DNA of 64,000 nucleotides, taken from positions 3,658,001-3,722,000 of the forward strand of contig NZ_CP126110.1 in the NCBI RefSeq assembly GCF_030123405.1, given 5' to 3'. Positions 23,401 through 31,380 of this stretch are shown here, piece after piece. How positions within the stretch are numbered: the first letter of the stretch is position 1; every line of letters begins with the position of its first letter. Under the pieces are notes generated by a model, which worked only from the letters and a program-made list of their open reading frames with translations, did no database searches and was not told the DNA's origin. The position numbers and the translations under genes are program-made. The DNA is from Neobacillus sp. WH10 (lineage in GTDB: Bacteria > Bacillota > Bacilli > Bacillales > Cytobacillaceae).

Positions 23401-23951
23401 TTATTTTTCAACGCCTCTTGTAATTGTAAGTATTGAACGGCAAAAATGGTTTTCGCGTCATAAATCTTTTGTTCCTTTACATATTGATCAACCTCTTCAA
23501 GGGTTAATTCCTCAAGATTAACAAACTCGTCTTCGTCAAGGTCAGCGGCATTTTCTTTTTTCGTCAATCCTTTTGCTAAAAATACATGGATGATTTCATC
23601 GGCAAATCCAGGGGAGGTGTAAAACGATGTGAGTAATTCAAGGTGTTCACATTCATAGCCTGTTTCTTCCTCTAGTTCTCTGCGTGCGCAAACAGCTGGC
23701 TCTTCCCCTTTTTCCAGCTTACCCGCAGGGATCTCAACTATCGTTCTTTCCAGAGCTTTGCGGTATTGTTCGACCATTACCACTTTGTCGTCATTGGTAA
23801 TGGCCAAAATAGCGACAGCCCCTGGATGTTTAATAATTTCTCGTTTCGCTTGTTTACCGTTTGGCAGCTCAACATCCTGTAAATGAAGACTGATTACTTT
23901 TCCTGAAAAAATTTCTTCGCTTTGGAGCGTTTTTTCCTCAAGTTTGGTCAT
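23397..23951 (-). CDS. nudF: ADP-ribose pyrophosphatase NudF
   Basis: A 184-residue NUDIX hydrolase that splits ADP-ribose to AMP and ribose-5-phosphate. The NUDIX box runs from GKLEKGEEPA through RRELEEETGYE near residues 85-108, with VVMVEQYRKALERTIVEIPA before it. The ATG at 23951 follows AGGAGAGACAG; the frame is open further upstream but lacks a ribosome site. It forms an operon with yqxK through a 4-base overlap. Confidence 0.93.
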   Translation of the reverse strand: MTKLEEKTLQSEEIFSGKVISLHLQDVELPNGKQAKREIIKHPGAVAILAITNDDKVVMVEQYRKALERTIVEIPAGKLEKGEEPAVCARRELEEETGYECEHLELLTSFYTSPGFADEIIHVFLAKGLTKKENAADLDEDEFVNLEELTLEEVDQYVKEQKIYDAKTIFAVQYLQLQEALKNK

Positions 23952-23974
23952 AACTGTCTCTCCTGTTCTTTCCA

Positions 23975-24006
23975 ATTATATTTCGTCATACATTTTACCA
24001 TACTTT
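23975..24006 (+). promoter_or_regulatory. Possible sigma-E promoter of mciZ
   Basis: ATTATATT, 16 bases and CATACTTT resemble the mother-cell sigma-E consensus. The -35 is weak and the predicted start falls at the ribosome site, so the leader would be very short. A second -10-like CATACATT at 23987 has no -35. Confidence 0.3.
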
Positions 24007-24023
24007 AATTGGAGGGATATGGG

Positions 24024-24155
24024 ATGAAGGTAGTAGTTCATGAAAAGGGCATCATCCTTGTGGGTAAAGGATGGGAAATACTGCAAAAACTGAAGGAGTA
24101 TAACAAGGAATATGTTTCTGTGTCTGATTGGGTTCAAAATGTAACACAAAAATAA
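24024..24155 (+). CDS. mciZ: MciZ, mother-cell inhibitor of FtsZ
   Basis: A 43-residue peptide: MKVVVHEKGIILVGKGWEIL, then QKLKEYNKEY and VSDWVQNVTQK. From memory B. subtilis MciZ (40 residues) has the same plan: MKV start, KGVVLVGKAWEI, KLKEYG, then VKDWI. MciZ binds the C-terminal face of FtsZ and caps filaments in the mother cell during sporulation. GGAGGG lies 8 bases before the ATG. The gene is between divergent nudF and yqkF. Confidence 0.85.
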   Translation: MKVVVHEKGIILVGKGWEILQKLKEYNKEYVSVSDWVQNVTQK

Positions 24156-24220
24156 GACCTACTGTTTGAAAGTCTTCCCCTAACTTTAATAAAATTGTAG
24201 AAAAAGGACGGGGTGATTTT

Positions 24221-25132
24221 TTGAGAAAAAGAAGACTGGGTAATTCAGATTTATACGTAACCGAGTTAGGACTTGGCTGTATGTCTATTGGTACTGAAGA
24301 AAATGCTGCACGACGAATCATTGAAGCAGCCCTTGAAGAAGGTATCAATTATTTTGATACGGCCGATTTATATGATTTTGGTGAAAATGAAAAAATAGTC
24401 GGGCAAGCTTTAAAGGATGTCCGGGAACAGGTCATTATTGCAACAAAGGTCGGCAACCGTTGGCATTCCGATCATTCCAGCTGGACATGGGACCCATCGA
24501 AGGCATACATAAAGGAAGAAGTGAAAAAAAGCTTAAAACGGCTTGAGACTGACTATATTGACCTTTATCAATTACATGGTGGTACGATTGAAGATCCGAT
24601 TGATGACACAATCGAAGCGTTTGAAGAATTAAAGGCAGAAGGTTTTATTCGTTATTATGGTATTTCGTCGATTCGACCGAATGTGATTAAGAAATATGTG
24701 GAGAAATCTAATATCGTGTCAGTGATGATGCAATATAGCATTCTAGACCGACGCCCTGAGGAAGAAGTATTACCACTTTTTCATGAACATGGTATTAGCG
24801 TTGTTACCCGTGGTCCGCTTGCCAAGGGTCTATTAAGTGATAAGCTGTTAGAAAAAGTTTCTGAAAAGGGCTACCTGGATTACAATTATGATGAGTTACG
24901 TGCGATTTTACCCTTGTTAAAAGGAAAGGTAGCTGCATCCCGTTCGTTTACAGAAGTGGCTCTTCAGTATAATCTTGCAAACCCTGCAGTGGCATCCGTT
25001 GTTGCCGGTGCAAGCAGCCCGGAACAGATTAGGAGTAATGCCAATGCTGTCAGAAGCCAGCCGTTATCCAGTGAAGAGGTAGCTGTAATTAAAGAGATAG
25101 CGAAGGCAAGTATTTATAAAGAACATCGTTAA
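24221..25132 (+). CDS. yqkF: Aldo/keto reductase YqkF
   Basis: A 303-residue NADPH-dependent oxidoreductase with a TIM-barrel fold. The catalytic tetrad is visible: Asp and Tyr in YFDTADLYDFGENE, Lys in IIATKVGNRW and His in LYQLHGG. The C-terminal cofactor segment is ASVVAGASSPEQIRSNA. The TTG start at 24221 follows GGGGTGAT. Substrate unknown. Gene order nudF, yqkF, yqkE matches B. subtilis. Confidence 0.88.
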   Translation: MRKRRLGNSDLYVTELGLGCMSIGTEENAARRIIEAALEEGINYFDTADLYDFGENEKIVGQALKDVREQVIIATKVGNRWHSDHSSWTWDPSKAYIKEEVKKSLKRLETDYIDLYQLHGGTIEDPIDDTIEAFEELKAEGFIRYYGISSIRPNVIKKYVEKSNIVSVMMQYSILDRRPEEEVLPLFHEHGISVVTRGPLAKGLLSDKLLEKVSEKGYLDYNYDELRAILPLLKGKVAASRSFTEVALQYNLANPAVASVVAGASSPEQIRSNANAVRSQPLSSEEVAVIKEIAKASIYKEHR

Positions 25133-25136
25133 AAAA

Positions 25137-25160
25137 GGAGAGCCTTAGCTCTCCTTTTCT
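25137..25160. terminator. Terminator between yqkF and yqkE
   Basis: The perfect stem GGAGAGC/GCTCTCC around CTTA is followed by TTTTCTATTT, with A-rich sequence on the other side. It can serve both convergent genes. Confidence 0.85.
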
Positions 25161-25169
25161 ATTTAAACA

Positions 25170-25424
25170 TTATTTAAATTCTTTCCAATTCATCCCGCTC
25201 TCGTTTAATAGTTCTTCAAACGATTTGTTTTTTTCCTTTAATCTGCGTTCTTCTCTCTTTCGCGCTTCTTCCGCTTCTTTTCTTCTCTCTTCCTCAGCTT
25301 TTAGCTTATCCTGCTGCTCTTTTAATTGTTTCATTAAGTTTGGATCAATCAAATCTTTAAGCGTTACCGCTGTATCTTCCTTTTTTAGTTTAGATTGATT
25401 ATTTTGTCTCTTTTGTTTTTTCAT
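25170..25424 (-). CDS. yqkE: YqkE family protein (DUF3886)
   Basis: An 84-residue, highly charged protein. The start is basic (KKQKRQNNQSKLKK). TLKDLIDPNLMKQLKEQQ follows, then a long Glu/Arg/Lys helix likely to be a coiled coil, and the end SFEELLNESGMNWKEFK. This matches YqkE. The ATG at 25424 follows GGAGGAG. Function unknown. Confidence 0.8.
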   Translation of the reverse strand: MKKQKRQNNQSKLKKEDTAVTLKDLIDPNLMKQLKEQQDKLKAEEERRKEAEEARKREERRLKEKNKSFEELLNESGMNWKEFK

Positions 25425-25490
25425 TCTAAACTCCTCCATTATCAAAATCACATTACTATTATACCATTTCACTTAATCGTCATTACATTA

Positions 25491-25520
25491 AAAAGGCAGA
25501 CTGTCCTTGTTCAGTCTGCC
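25491..25520 (-). terminator. Terminator after scoB
   Basis: A 9-bp stem GGCAGACTG/CAGTCTGCC is followed on the minus strand by TTTTT. Confidence 0.85.
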
Positions 25521-25527
25521 TTCACTA

Positions 25528-26196
25528 TTAAAAAGCTTCTAATTTAACGTTCTCATCCACATACAATGCTGCTTCTGTTGAATTTACGACGTCCTCAACT
25601 GTATATCCACTGGCCACTTCCACAAGGGTTAATCCAGAATCAGTAACATCCATGACCGCGCGCTCGGTGATAATCCGATTTACTACCCCTTTTCCCGTCA
25701 AGGGCAAAGTACATTGTTTTAATATTTTTGATTCACCTTTTTTATTTACATGCTCCATAATGACAATAATTTTCTGAGCTCCATGGACAAGATCCATCGC
25801 TCCGCCCATCCCTTTTATCATCTTTCCCGGAATCATCCAATTTGCCAGGTCTCCGGCTTCGGATACCTCCATCCCACCGAGAATAGCCAAATTGACATGT
25901 CCTCCACGAATCATCGCAAACGATTCAGCACTGTCGAAATAGGCTGCACCGCTTATCGCTGTCACCGTTTCCTTCCCGGCATTTATTAAATCAGGATCGA
26001 CCTCATCTTTATAAGGATACGGACCGATACCAAGGAGGCCATTTTCCGATTGCAGGACAACTTGCTTATTTTCAGTTATATAGTTGGCAACGAGGGTTGG
26101 CATACCGATCCCTAGATTTACATAAAAGCTGTTCTCTATTTCTTTTTCTGCTCTAATTGCAATTCTTTCTCTAACAGAGGCCTTATCATTTGCCAT
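25528..26196 (-). CDS. scoB: Succinyl-CoA:3-ketoacid CoA-transferase, subunit B
   Basis: A 222-residue beta subunit of a class I CoA-transferase that moves CoA from succinyl-CoA to acetoacetate. The catalytic glutamate is in LQSENGLLGIGPYP, and GGHVNLAILGGMEVSEAGDL is conserved. It follows scoA with a 22-base gap; the ATG at 26196 has GAAGGAG upstream. AtoA-type transferases look similar; the neighbouring thiolase and HMG-CoA lyase support acetoacetate as substrate. Confidence 0.9.
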   Translation of the reverse strand: MANDKASVRERIAIRAEKEIENSFYVNLGIGMPTLVANYITENKQVVLQSENGLLGIGPYPYKDEVDPDLINAGKETVTAISGAAYFDSAESFAMIRGGHVNLAILGGMEVSEAGDLANWMIPGKMIKGMGGAMDLVHGAQKIIVIMEHVNKKGESKILKQCTLPLTGKGVVNRIITERAVMDVTDSGLTLVEVASGYTVEDVVNSTEAALYVDENVKLEAF

Positions 26197-26218
26197 AGAT
26201 TTTTCTCCTTCCCCCACT

Positions 26219-26908
26219 CTAATTTTTTACGGTTAATCTCTCAATTCGTTTTTCCTGCGTTCCTTCGATAATTGCCTGAACATAAATGCTCGGGGTATGA
26301 ATAAAATTAGCATCCAAGGCACCGATTTCATAAAGTGTTTCCACTTCCGCAATCGTTACTTTTCCTGCGGCAGCAATCATCGGATTGAAGTTTCGCGCTG
26401 TTTTGTGATAAACGAGATTTCCCATTTTGTCGCCTTTCCATGCTCTTACCAAACTAAAATCGGCCGTCAGCGCTTCTTCTAAAAGATACTCTCGTCCATT
26501 AAAAATTTTTGTTTCTTTTCCTTCGGCAATCGGTGTTCCTACCCCTGCAGGCGTATAAAATGCGGGAATACCCGCTCCCCCTGCCCGAATTTTTTCAGCT
26601 AATGTGCCTTGTGGTGTCAATTCTACTTCGAGTTCTCCTGTTAAAACCTGTCTCTCAAACTCTTTATTTTCACCTACATACGAGCCAATCATTTTTTTGA
26701 TTTGTTTATTATTTAATAGGAGCCCTAATCCCCACTCATCAATTCCACAGTTATTGGAAATAACCGTTAAATCCTTCACTCCTTTTTCTGCTAATGCTAA
26801 AATCAAATTTTCTGGAATCCCACACAAACCAAATCCTCCGACCATTAATGTTGCACCATCTTGAATATCAGCAACTGCATCCTGGAAGGATGTACAAATT
26901 TTTTTCAT
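26219..26908 (-). CDS. scoA: Succinyl-CoA:3-ketoacid CoA-transferase, subunit A
   Basis: A 229-residue alpha subunit partner of ScoB. The CoA-binding glycine-rich segment is MVGGFGLCGIPENLI near residue 25, and IPAFYTPAGVGTPIAEG lies near residue 120. The ATG at 26908 follows GAGGGAGAGAGC. It is in an operon thiolase-scoA-scoB (all minus strand, gaps of 28 and 22 bases). Confidence 0.9.
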   Translation of the reverse strand: MKKICTSFQDAVADIQDGATLMVGGFGLCGIPENLILALAEKGVKDLTVISNNCGIDEWGLGLLLNNKQIKKMIGSYVGENKEFERQVLTGELEVELTPQGTLAEKIRAGGAGIPAFYTPAGVGTPIAEGKETKIFNGREYLLEEALTADFSLVRAWKGDKMGNLVYHKTARNFNPMIAAAGKVTIAEVETLYEIGALDANFIHTPSIYVQAIIEGTQEKRIERLTVKN

Positions 26909-26936
26909 TTTTGCTCTCTCCCTCAAATTAAAGGTT

Positions 26937-28124
26937 TTATGCTAGCTCAACAATCGTGGCGACCCCTTGACCCCCGCCAATACAAAGTGTAGCCAATCCT
27001 GTGAGTACATTTCTTCGCTTCATTTCATGAATTAAGGTTACTAGAATTCTTGCGCCGCTAGCCCCGATTGGATGGCCTAGCGCGATGGCTCCGCCATTTA
27101 CGTTTAGGATTTTTTTATTAAAATGAAGCTCACGGTCTACCGCCAGCGATTGTGCAGCGAAAGCCTCATTAGCTTCAATTAAGTTAATGTCCTCCATTGA
27201 AACAGATGCCTTTTCCAGTGCCTTTCTCACCGCCGGAACCGGCCCAATTCCCATGATGCTAGGGTCTACACCAGCACTGGCATTTGCTTTAATTGCTACT
27301 AATGGCTTTAGCCCTAACTCATCTGCTTTTTTCTTGCTCATCACCACGACAGCTGCAGCACCATCGTTAATTCCTGACGCATTTCCTGCCGTTACAGTAC
27401 CATCCTTTTTAAAGGCAGGACGCAATCCAGCTAACTTTTCTACTGTAGTACCTTTTTTCGGATATTCGTCCGTATCAAAGATGATCGGCTCTCCTTTACG
27501 CTGCGGAATCACAACTGGAACTATTTCATCTTTAAATTTCCCCGCTTCAATTGCCTTAACCGCCTTCTCCTGACTCCATGCCGAAAATTCATCCTGCTCT
27601 TCTCTTGAAATTGAATATTTATTTGCAAGATTTTCAGCGGTAATCCCCATATGATAGTCGTTAAAAACACATGTTAGTCCGTCTGAAGTTAGCGTGTCGA
27701 CTAATTTTTGGTCACCCATTTTAAAACCGTCCCGGGCATTTTTCAACAAGTATGGTGCCTGGCTCATATTTTCCATCCCGCCAGCCACAACGACCTCGGC
27801 ATCTCCTACTAAAATGGCTTGTGTTGCGAGATGCACAGCCTTTAAGCCGGAACCACAAACTTTATTAATCGTCATCGAGGAAACGCTTTCATGAATCCCC
27901 GCTTTAATAGCTGCCTGTCTTGCAGGGTTTTGTCCAAGCCCTGCTTGTAGAACATTTCCCATAATCACTTCATCGACTTGATCTGGCATTACCCCGGCCT
28001 GATCAAGCGCTCCTTTGATCACTGCCCCGCCTAATTCAGGTGCAGATACATTTTTTAAGCTGCCGCTAAAATTTCCAAGTGCAGTTCGAACGGCACTGAC
28101 AATAACTACCTCTATTTGGCTCAT
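26937..28124 (-). CDS. Acetyl-CoA C-acetyltransferase (thiolase)
   Basis: A 395-residue thiolase that splits acetoacetyl-CoA to two acetyl-CoA, or runs in reverse. The nucleophilic Cys is in TINKVCGSGLKAVHLA near residue 89. The C-terminal motifs are EANEAFAAQS, GGAIALGHPIGASGARI (catalytic His) and TLCIGGGQGVA (second Cys). The true start is the ATG at 28124 behind GGGGAG. The frame stays open for 56 more codons upstream, but those lie mostly in repeat B copy 2. First gene of the acetoacetate operon. Confidence 0.93.
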   Translation of the reverse strand: MSQIEVVIVSAVRTALGNFSGSLKNVSAPELGGAVIKGALDQAGVMPDQVDEVIMGNVLQAGLGQNPARQAAIKAGIHESVSSMTINKVCGSGLKAVHLATQAILVGDAEVVVAGGMENMSQAPYLLKNARDGFKMGDQKLVDTLTSDGLTCVFNDYHMGITAENLANKYSISREEQDEFSAWSQEKAVKAIEAGKFKDEIVPVVIPQRKGEPIIFDTDEYPKKGTTVEKLAGLRPAFKKDGTVTAGNASGINDGAAAVVVMSKKKADELGLKPLVAIKANASAGVDPSIMGIGPVPAVRKALEKASVSMEDINLIEANEAFAAQSLAVDRELHFNKKILNVNGGAIALGHPIGASGARILVTLIHEMKRRNVLTGLATLCIGGGQGVATIVELA

Positions 28125-28149
28125 TCGTCTCTCCCCTTCTACCATTTTT

Positions 28150-28242
28150 AGCCGATAGGAAAGTATAACTTTTCCTATCTGGCATAAGTGCGACTCCCCT
28201 TCTGTCTTCGCCCTTCCGGACTCGCCAATCGGCGAGTCTTCT
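28150..28242 (-). repeat. Dispersed palindromic repeat B, copy 2
   Basis: On the minus strand: GACTCGCCGATTGGCGAGTC, then GCGAAGACAGAAGG, GTCGCACTTATGCC, then the hairpin GATAGGAAAAGTTATACTTT/CCTATC. It is intact at both ends and lies in the spacer between the thiolase gene and the divergent HMG-CoA lyase gene. Confidence 0.8.
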
Positions 28243-28306
28243 TTACCTCTACTACTTCTAGTTAAAATTAAAAATTCCTCTAATTTTGTCAAAATTTCAT
28301 TTTTTC

Positions 28307-28336
28307 TTGATTTTTCGAATTTAACCCCACTACAAT
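28307..28336 (+). promoter_or_regulatory. Sigma-A promoter of the HMG-CoA lyase gene
   Basis: TTGATT, an 18-base spacer and TACAAT lie 27 bases before the ATG at 28363. Confidence 0.6.
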
Positions 28337-28362
28337 GAAACTATGAACATTGGAGGGAGAAA

Positions 28363-29268
28363 ATGATGCTTACTTTACCTAAAAAAGTGACGATTATCGA
28401 GGTTGGTCCGCGTGATGGGCTGCAAAATGAGAAGTTATTTGTACCGACTGAGATAAAAAAACAATTTATCGCTGGTTTAAGAACCGCCGGGCTGCAGGAA
28501 ATGGAGTTGACTTCTTTCGTTTCACCAAAATGGGTTCCGCAAATGGGGGATGCTGCAGAAATTGTGGCTGACTGCCTTGATAAGGATGCAAGAGACATTG
28601 TCTTAGCCCCAAACCGTAAAGGGATTGACAGGGTCTATTCCACTAATTGTAAAGCCATAGCCGTGTTTGTTGGAGTTAGTAACAGCTTTAATCTAAAAAA
28701 TATTAACAAGACAACACAGGACAGTATGGCGGAACTGAAGCCGATTATCCACGAACTTAAAGAAAAAAATTTTTTTGTCCGTGCCTGCATTTCAACTGCG
28801 TTTTATTGCCCCTATGAGGGGAGAATCGATGAAAGTGATACATTAGCGCTTTGCCGCGAATTTGTCGAAGCAGGTGTTGATGAATTAAGCGTGGCCGATA
28901 CGATCGGAATGGCGGCACCAAATGAAGCCTATTCTTTATTTTCCAAATTAAATAAGGAATTTACTGGAACGCTTTTAACGGCCCATTTTCATGACACACG
29001 CAAGCTTGCCCTTGCAAATATTTTGGCTTCCCTTCAGGCTGGAATCGACCGGTTTGATACTTCTGCCGGTGGACTTGGCGGCTGTCCATTTGCGCCCGGT
29101 GCCAGCGGAAATGCCGCTACCGAGGATGTTGTTTACATGCTTGAACGGATGGGTATTGATACCGGAGTCGATCTTAATTTGCTAATGGAGGCTATCGAAA
29201 TCGTCCGCCCTCATCTTTCACGGCAGATCGAAACCGGCTATTATCGGCTTCATGTCCAAACAGTTTAA
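28363..29268 (+). CDS. Hydroxymethylglutaryl-CoA lyase
   Basis: A 301-residue TIM-barrel lyase that splits HMG-CoA to acetyl-CoA and acetoacetate, the last step of leucine breakdown. Signature motifs are VGPRDGLQNEKLFVPT near the N-terminus, LTAHFHDTRKLALAN (metal His pair) and the catalytic-Cys loop GGLGGCPFAPGASGNAATED. The family length is 300-310. The ATG follows GGAGGGAG. It is divergent from the thiolase-scoAB operon, whose products would consume the acetoacetate. B. subtilis keeps its equivalent (yngG) in a different cluster. Confidence 0.93.
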   Translation: MMLTLPKKVTIIEVGPRDGLQNEKLFVPTEIKKQFIAGLRTAGLQEMELTSFVSPKWVPQMGDAAEIVADCLDKDARDIVLAPNRKGIDRVYSTNCKAIAVFVGVSNSFNLKNINKTTQDSMAELKPIIHELKEKNFFVRACISTAFYCPYEGRIDESDTLALCREFVEAGVDELSVADTIGMAAPNEAYSLFSKLNKEFTGTLLTAHFHDTRKLALANILASLQAGIDRFDTSAGGLGGCPFAPGASGNAATEDVVYMLERMGIDTGVDLNLLMEAIEIVRPHLSRQIETGYYRLHVQTV

Positions 29269-29349
29269 ATTAAATTTTTCATGAATAATCAGTCTTTTAG
29301 TAATCCATCTTATTAAGTGAGACTATCACCAGGAAGGGAGACTAAAACT

Positions 29350-29490
29350 ATGAGCCAGAAACGTAAAAAAGGAAACAGTCAAAGTGGGAAAAACTATGCC
29401 GACACAGCAGGTGGAGGCAAGCGGATGATTGCAGCTGAGGAACTCGAAAAGGCACTCCACCCAACGAAACGACAAAACGCAGAGCAATAA
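29350..29490 (+). CDS. Small basic hypothetical protein
   Basis: A 46-residue protein with a Lys- and Gln-rich start (MSQKRKKGNSQSGKNYADTA), a Gly-rich turn and an amphipathic helix (RMIAAEELEKALHP). GGAAGGGAG precedes the ATG and a strong terminator follows, so it is very likely a real single gene. It recalls small acid-soluble or DNA-associated spore proteins in composition only; I do not recognise a family. Confidence 0.65.
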   Translation: MSQKRKKGNSQSGKNYADTAGGGKRMIAAEELEKALHPTKRQNAEQ

Positions 29491-29505
29491 TAATCTCAAA
29501 CACCT

Positions 29506-29537
29506 AAAGCCGCTTTTTGGTGTCAGCGGCTTTTTTT
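29506..29537 (+). terminator. Terminator after the small basic gene
   Basis: The stem AGCCGCT/AGCGGCT with a 10-base loop is followed by seven T residues. Confidence 0.9.
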
Positions 29538-29624
29538 GTGTTAAAATAAAGTCTGCCAATTTATGGGCTGAGAGAACTTGTTTTACATATGGTATATAAA
29601 ATACTACTTCGGGAGGTGCCACTT

Positions 29625-30545
29625 TTGAAGAAGGCATTTCGAGCCCTGTTTGTTTTGTTATTTTTCTGGTTATTGCTTGCTTTGTACTTTACTAACCGTC
29701 TCATGTATATGAAAAAGAAGGATGAGGAATTGATTTTAAAGCGGGAAAAGAACGCTGGCAGGTACAATCCCGATGAATTTGAGTCACTGCCACAGCGCGA
29801 TGTTAATATTCCTTCACCATTTGGTTATATGATAAAAGCCGTTCTTGTGGAGCCGCATAAGACTAACCGCTATATCATTATTTCTCATGGGGTGACGGAA
29901 ACGAAAATTAATTCGATTAAATATGCGAATCTTTTCTTAGAGCGCGGGTTTAATGCCTTGATTTATGACCATCGCCGCCACGGGGAATCTGGCGGAAAAA
30001 CGACCAGCTTCGGTCACTATGAAAAATTCGATTTAAAAACAGTCGTTGACTGGCTCAAAAAAGAACAAGGCCCTGAACTGAAACTGGGAATACACGGTGA
30101 ATCGATGGGGGCAGCTACAATGCTGTTATATGCAGGTCTCCTTGAGGACGGTGCAGATTTTTATATTGCCGATTGTCCATTTTCTGATTTTAAGGAACAG
30201 CTTGCTTATCTGATAAAAAAAGACTTCAAGCTCATTCCTGGGCTGTTACTTCCGGTTGGAGATGCCCTTTTACGCCTGCGGGACAAATATTCGATTCGAA
30301 ATGTCTCACCGATTTCGGTCATTGAAAATATCAAACATCCAGTCCTTTTTATCCATAGTCGGAAAGATGATTTTATTTTGCCTTCGATGTCGAAGGATTT
30401 ATTTGAACAAAAAAAGGGTCCAAAAATGCTTTATATTGCCGAAAATGGCCGGCATGCCCAGTCATTTAACGAAAATCGTGCCGATTATGAACAGGTTATT
30501 GATGAATTTTTACAGAAGTATGTTGATCATGCTTTACTAAGCTAA
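29625..30545 (+). CDS. yqkD: Alpha/beta hydrolase YqkD
   Basis: A 306-residue serine hydrolase anchored by an N-terminal membrane helix (ALFVLLFFWLLLALYF). The catalytic triad is visible: Ser in GIHGESMGAATML, Asp in HSRKDDFILPS and His in ENGRHAQSF. IIISHGVTETK carries the oxyanion region. The TTG at 29625 has GGGAGG upstream, so I prefer it to the in-frame ATG at 29589. Substrate unknown. Repeat B copy 3 starts at its stop codon. Confidence 0.85.
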   Translation: MKKAFRALFVLLFFWLLLALYFTNRLMYMKKKDEELILKREKNAGRYNPDEFESLPQRDVNIPSPFGYMIKAVLVEPHKTNRYIIISHGVTETKINSIKYANLFLERGFNALIYDHRRHGESGGKTTSFGHYEKFDLKTVVDWLKKEQGPELKLGIHGESMGAATMLLYAGLLEDGADFYIADCPFSDFKEQLAYLIKKDFKLIPGLLLPVGDALLRLRDKYSIRNVSPISVIENIKHPVLFIHSRKDDFILPSMSKDLFEQKKGPKMLYIAENGRHAQSFNENRADYEQVIDEFLQKYVDHALLS

Positions 30546-30624
30546 AGAAAACTCGCCGATTGGCGAAGACAGAGGCGTAGTTGCACTTATGCCTGATAGG
30601 AAAGTATACTTTCCTATCGGCTAA
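30545..30624 (+). repeat. Dispersed palindromic repeat B, copy 3 (cleanest)
   Basis: AAAACTCGCCGATTGGCGA, then AGACAGAGGCGTAGTTGCAC, TTATGCCT, then the perfect 24-base palindrome GATAGGAAAGTATACTTTCC-TATC. It fills the space between convergent yqkD and yqkB and could form two hairpins in RNA. Confidence 0.85.
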
Positions 30625-30626
30625 AA

Positions 30627-30660
30627 ACAGACTGTCCATTAGGATCAGTCTATTTTTTTT
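30627..30660. terminator. Terminator between yqkD and yqkB
   Basis: The stem AGACTG/CAGTCT with an 11-base loop is followed by TATTTTTTTT on the plus strand. It overlaps the last codons of yqkB, so it mainly serves yqkD. Confidence 0.65.
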
Positions 30661-30977
30661 TTGATGATGAGGCTCATGTGTCCATTTAACATTTGCTGAG
30701 GACTTATTAATTGAAAACAATTTGTTACTTCGGAAAAATCGATCTTCATTTGCTCATCAAAGAAAATGATTTTTGATTTTTCTAGATAGACTGTTCTGTC
30801 ATTTGTTTCAATAGAGATATCGTTATCATCCAGCTCAGGAACAAACCACAAGGCCACTATCCCGTTTACGGCGCAGCCACAGCCATCGGTATCGTATTTT
30901 AGTTTTAGATAGCCTTCTCGGCCATCGGTTCTCGCATTTATTTTTTTAGTTGCCGCTTCTGTAATGATTATTTCCAT
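30645..30977 (-). CDS. yqkB: YqkB, HesB-like iron-sulfur assembly family protein
   Basis: A 110-residue protein of the HesB/IscA-like fold (MEIIITEAATKKI, LKLKYDTDGCGCAVNG). The Cys-x-Cys in GCGC is the likely metal site. The third C-terminal Cys of classical IscA is not seen, as in the YqkB subfamily. It may bind or deliver Fe-S clusters, but this is inferred. The ATG at 30977 follows a G-rich ribosome site (GGGGGGC). Confidence 0.8.
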   Translation of the reverse strand: MEIIITEAATKKINARTDGREGYLKLKYDTDGCGCAVNGIVALWFVPELDDNDISIETNDRTVYLEKSKIIFFDEQMKIDFSEVTNCFQLISPQQMLNGHMSLIIKKKID

Positions 30978-31127
30978 GTTTAAAGCCCCCCTCAATCGGC
31001 ATATGATGATTCTATCACATTTTTTTGGGGCCGCTTATTTTTTATGCTTATAGCCTTTTGTTTGCATTTTCCTCTTATACCAGTTAATCTCAAAGTTAAT
31101 ACCAACATTTTAAAAGGGGTGCTTTTT

Positions 31128-31334
31128 ATGTCAAAGGTTCAAATTAAAGTAAATGATAATGGTTCACTTCGAATTACCGGTGATGTTGAACTGCTCGATG
31201 GTGAAGGCAATGTATACACAACTAAACCATCCTTTTCTCTTTGCCGTTGCGGTTTGTCAAAAAATAAACCGTTTTGTGATGGCTCACATAAAGGGAATTT
31301 TGAATCCCAAGTTCGCGTTCTAAAAGAGGATTAA
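31128..31334 (+). CDS. CDGSH iron-sulfur domain protein
   Basis: A 68-residue protein with one CDGSH motif: LCRCGLSKNKPFCDGSHKG, which gives the three Cys and one His that hold a [2Fe-2S] cluster. The N-terminal part is a beta-rich strand pair (LRITGDVELLDGEGN). The role of such small bacterial CDGSH proteins is unclear; redox or cluster transfer is likely. The ATG at 31128 follows AAAAGGGGTG, and a terminator follows the gene. Confidence 0.85.
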   Translation: MSKVQIKVNDNGSLRITGDVELLDGEGNVYTTKPSFSLCRCGLSKNKPFCDGSHKGNFESQVRVLKED

Positions 31335-31342
31335 ATACAGTA

Positions 31343-31376
31343 GAGCGGCTTTTCGATTGGGAGCCGCTCTTTTTTA
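31343..31376 (+). terminator. Terminator after the CDGSH gene
   Basis: An 8-bp stem GAGCGGCT/AGCCGCTC is followed by TTTTTT. Confidence 0.9.
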
Positions 31377-31380
31377 AAAG

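Noticed and set aside
28125..28292. A 56-codon N-terminal extension of the thiolase frame
   Set aside because: Most of it is repeat B copy 2, and the ATG at 28124 has a good ribosome site and gives the family N-terminus.
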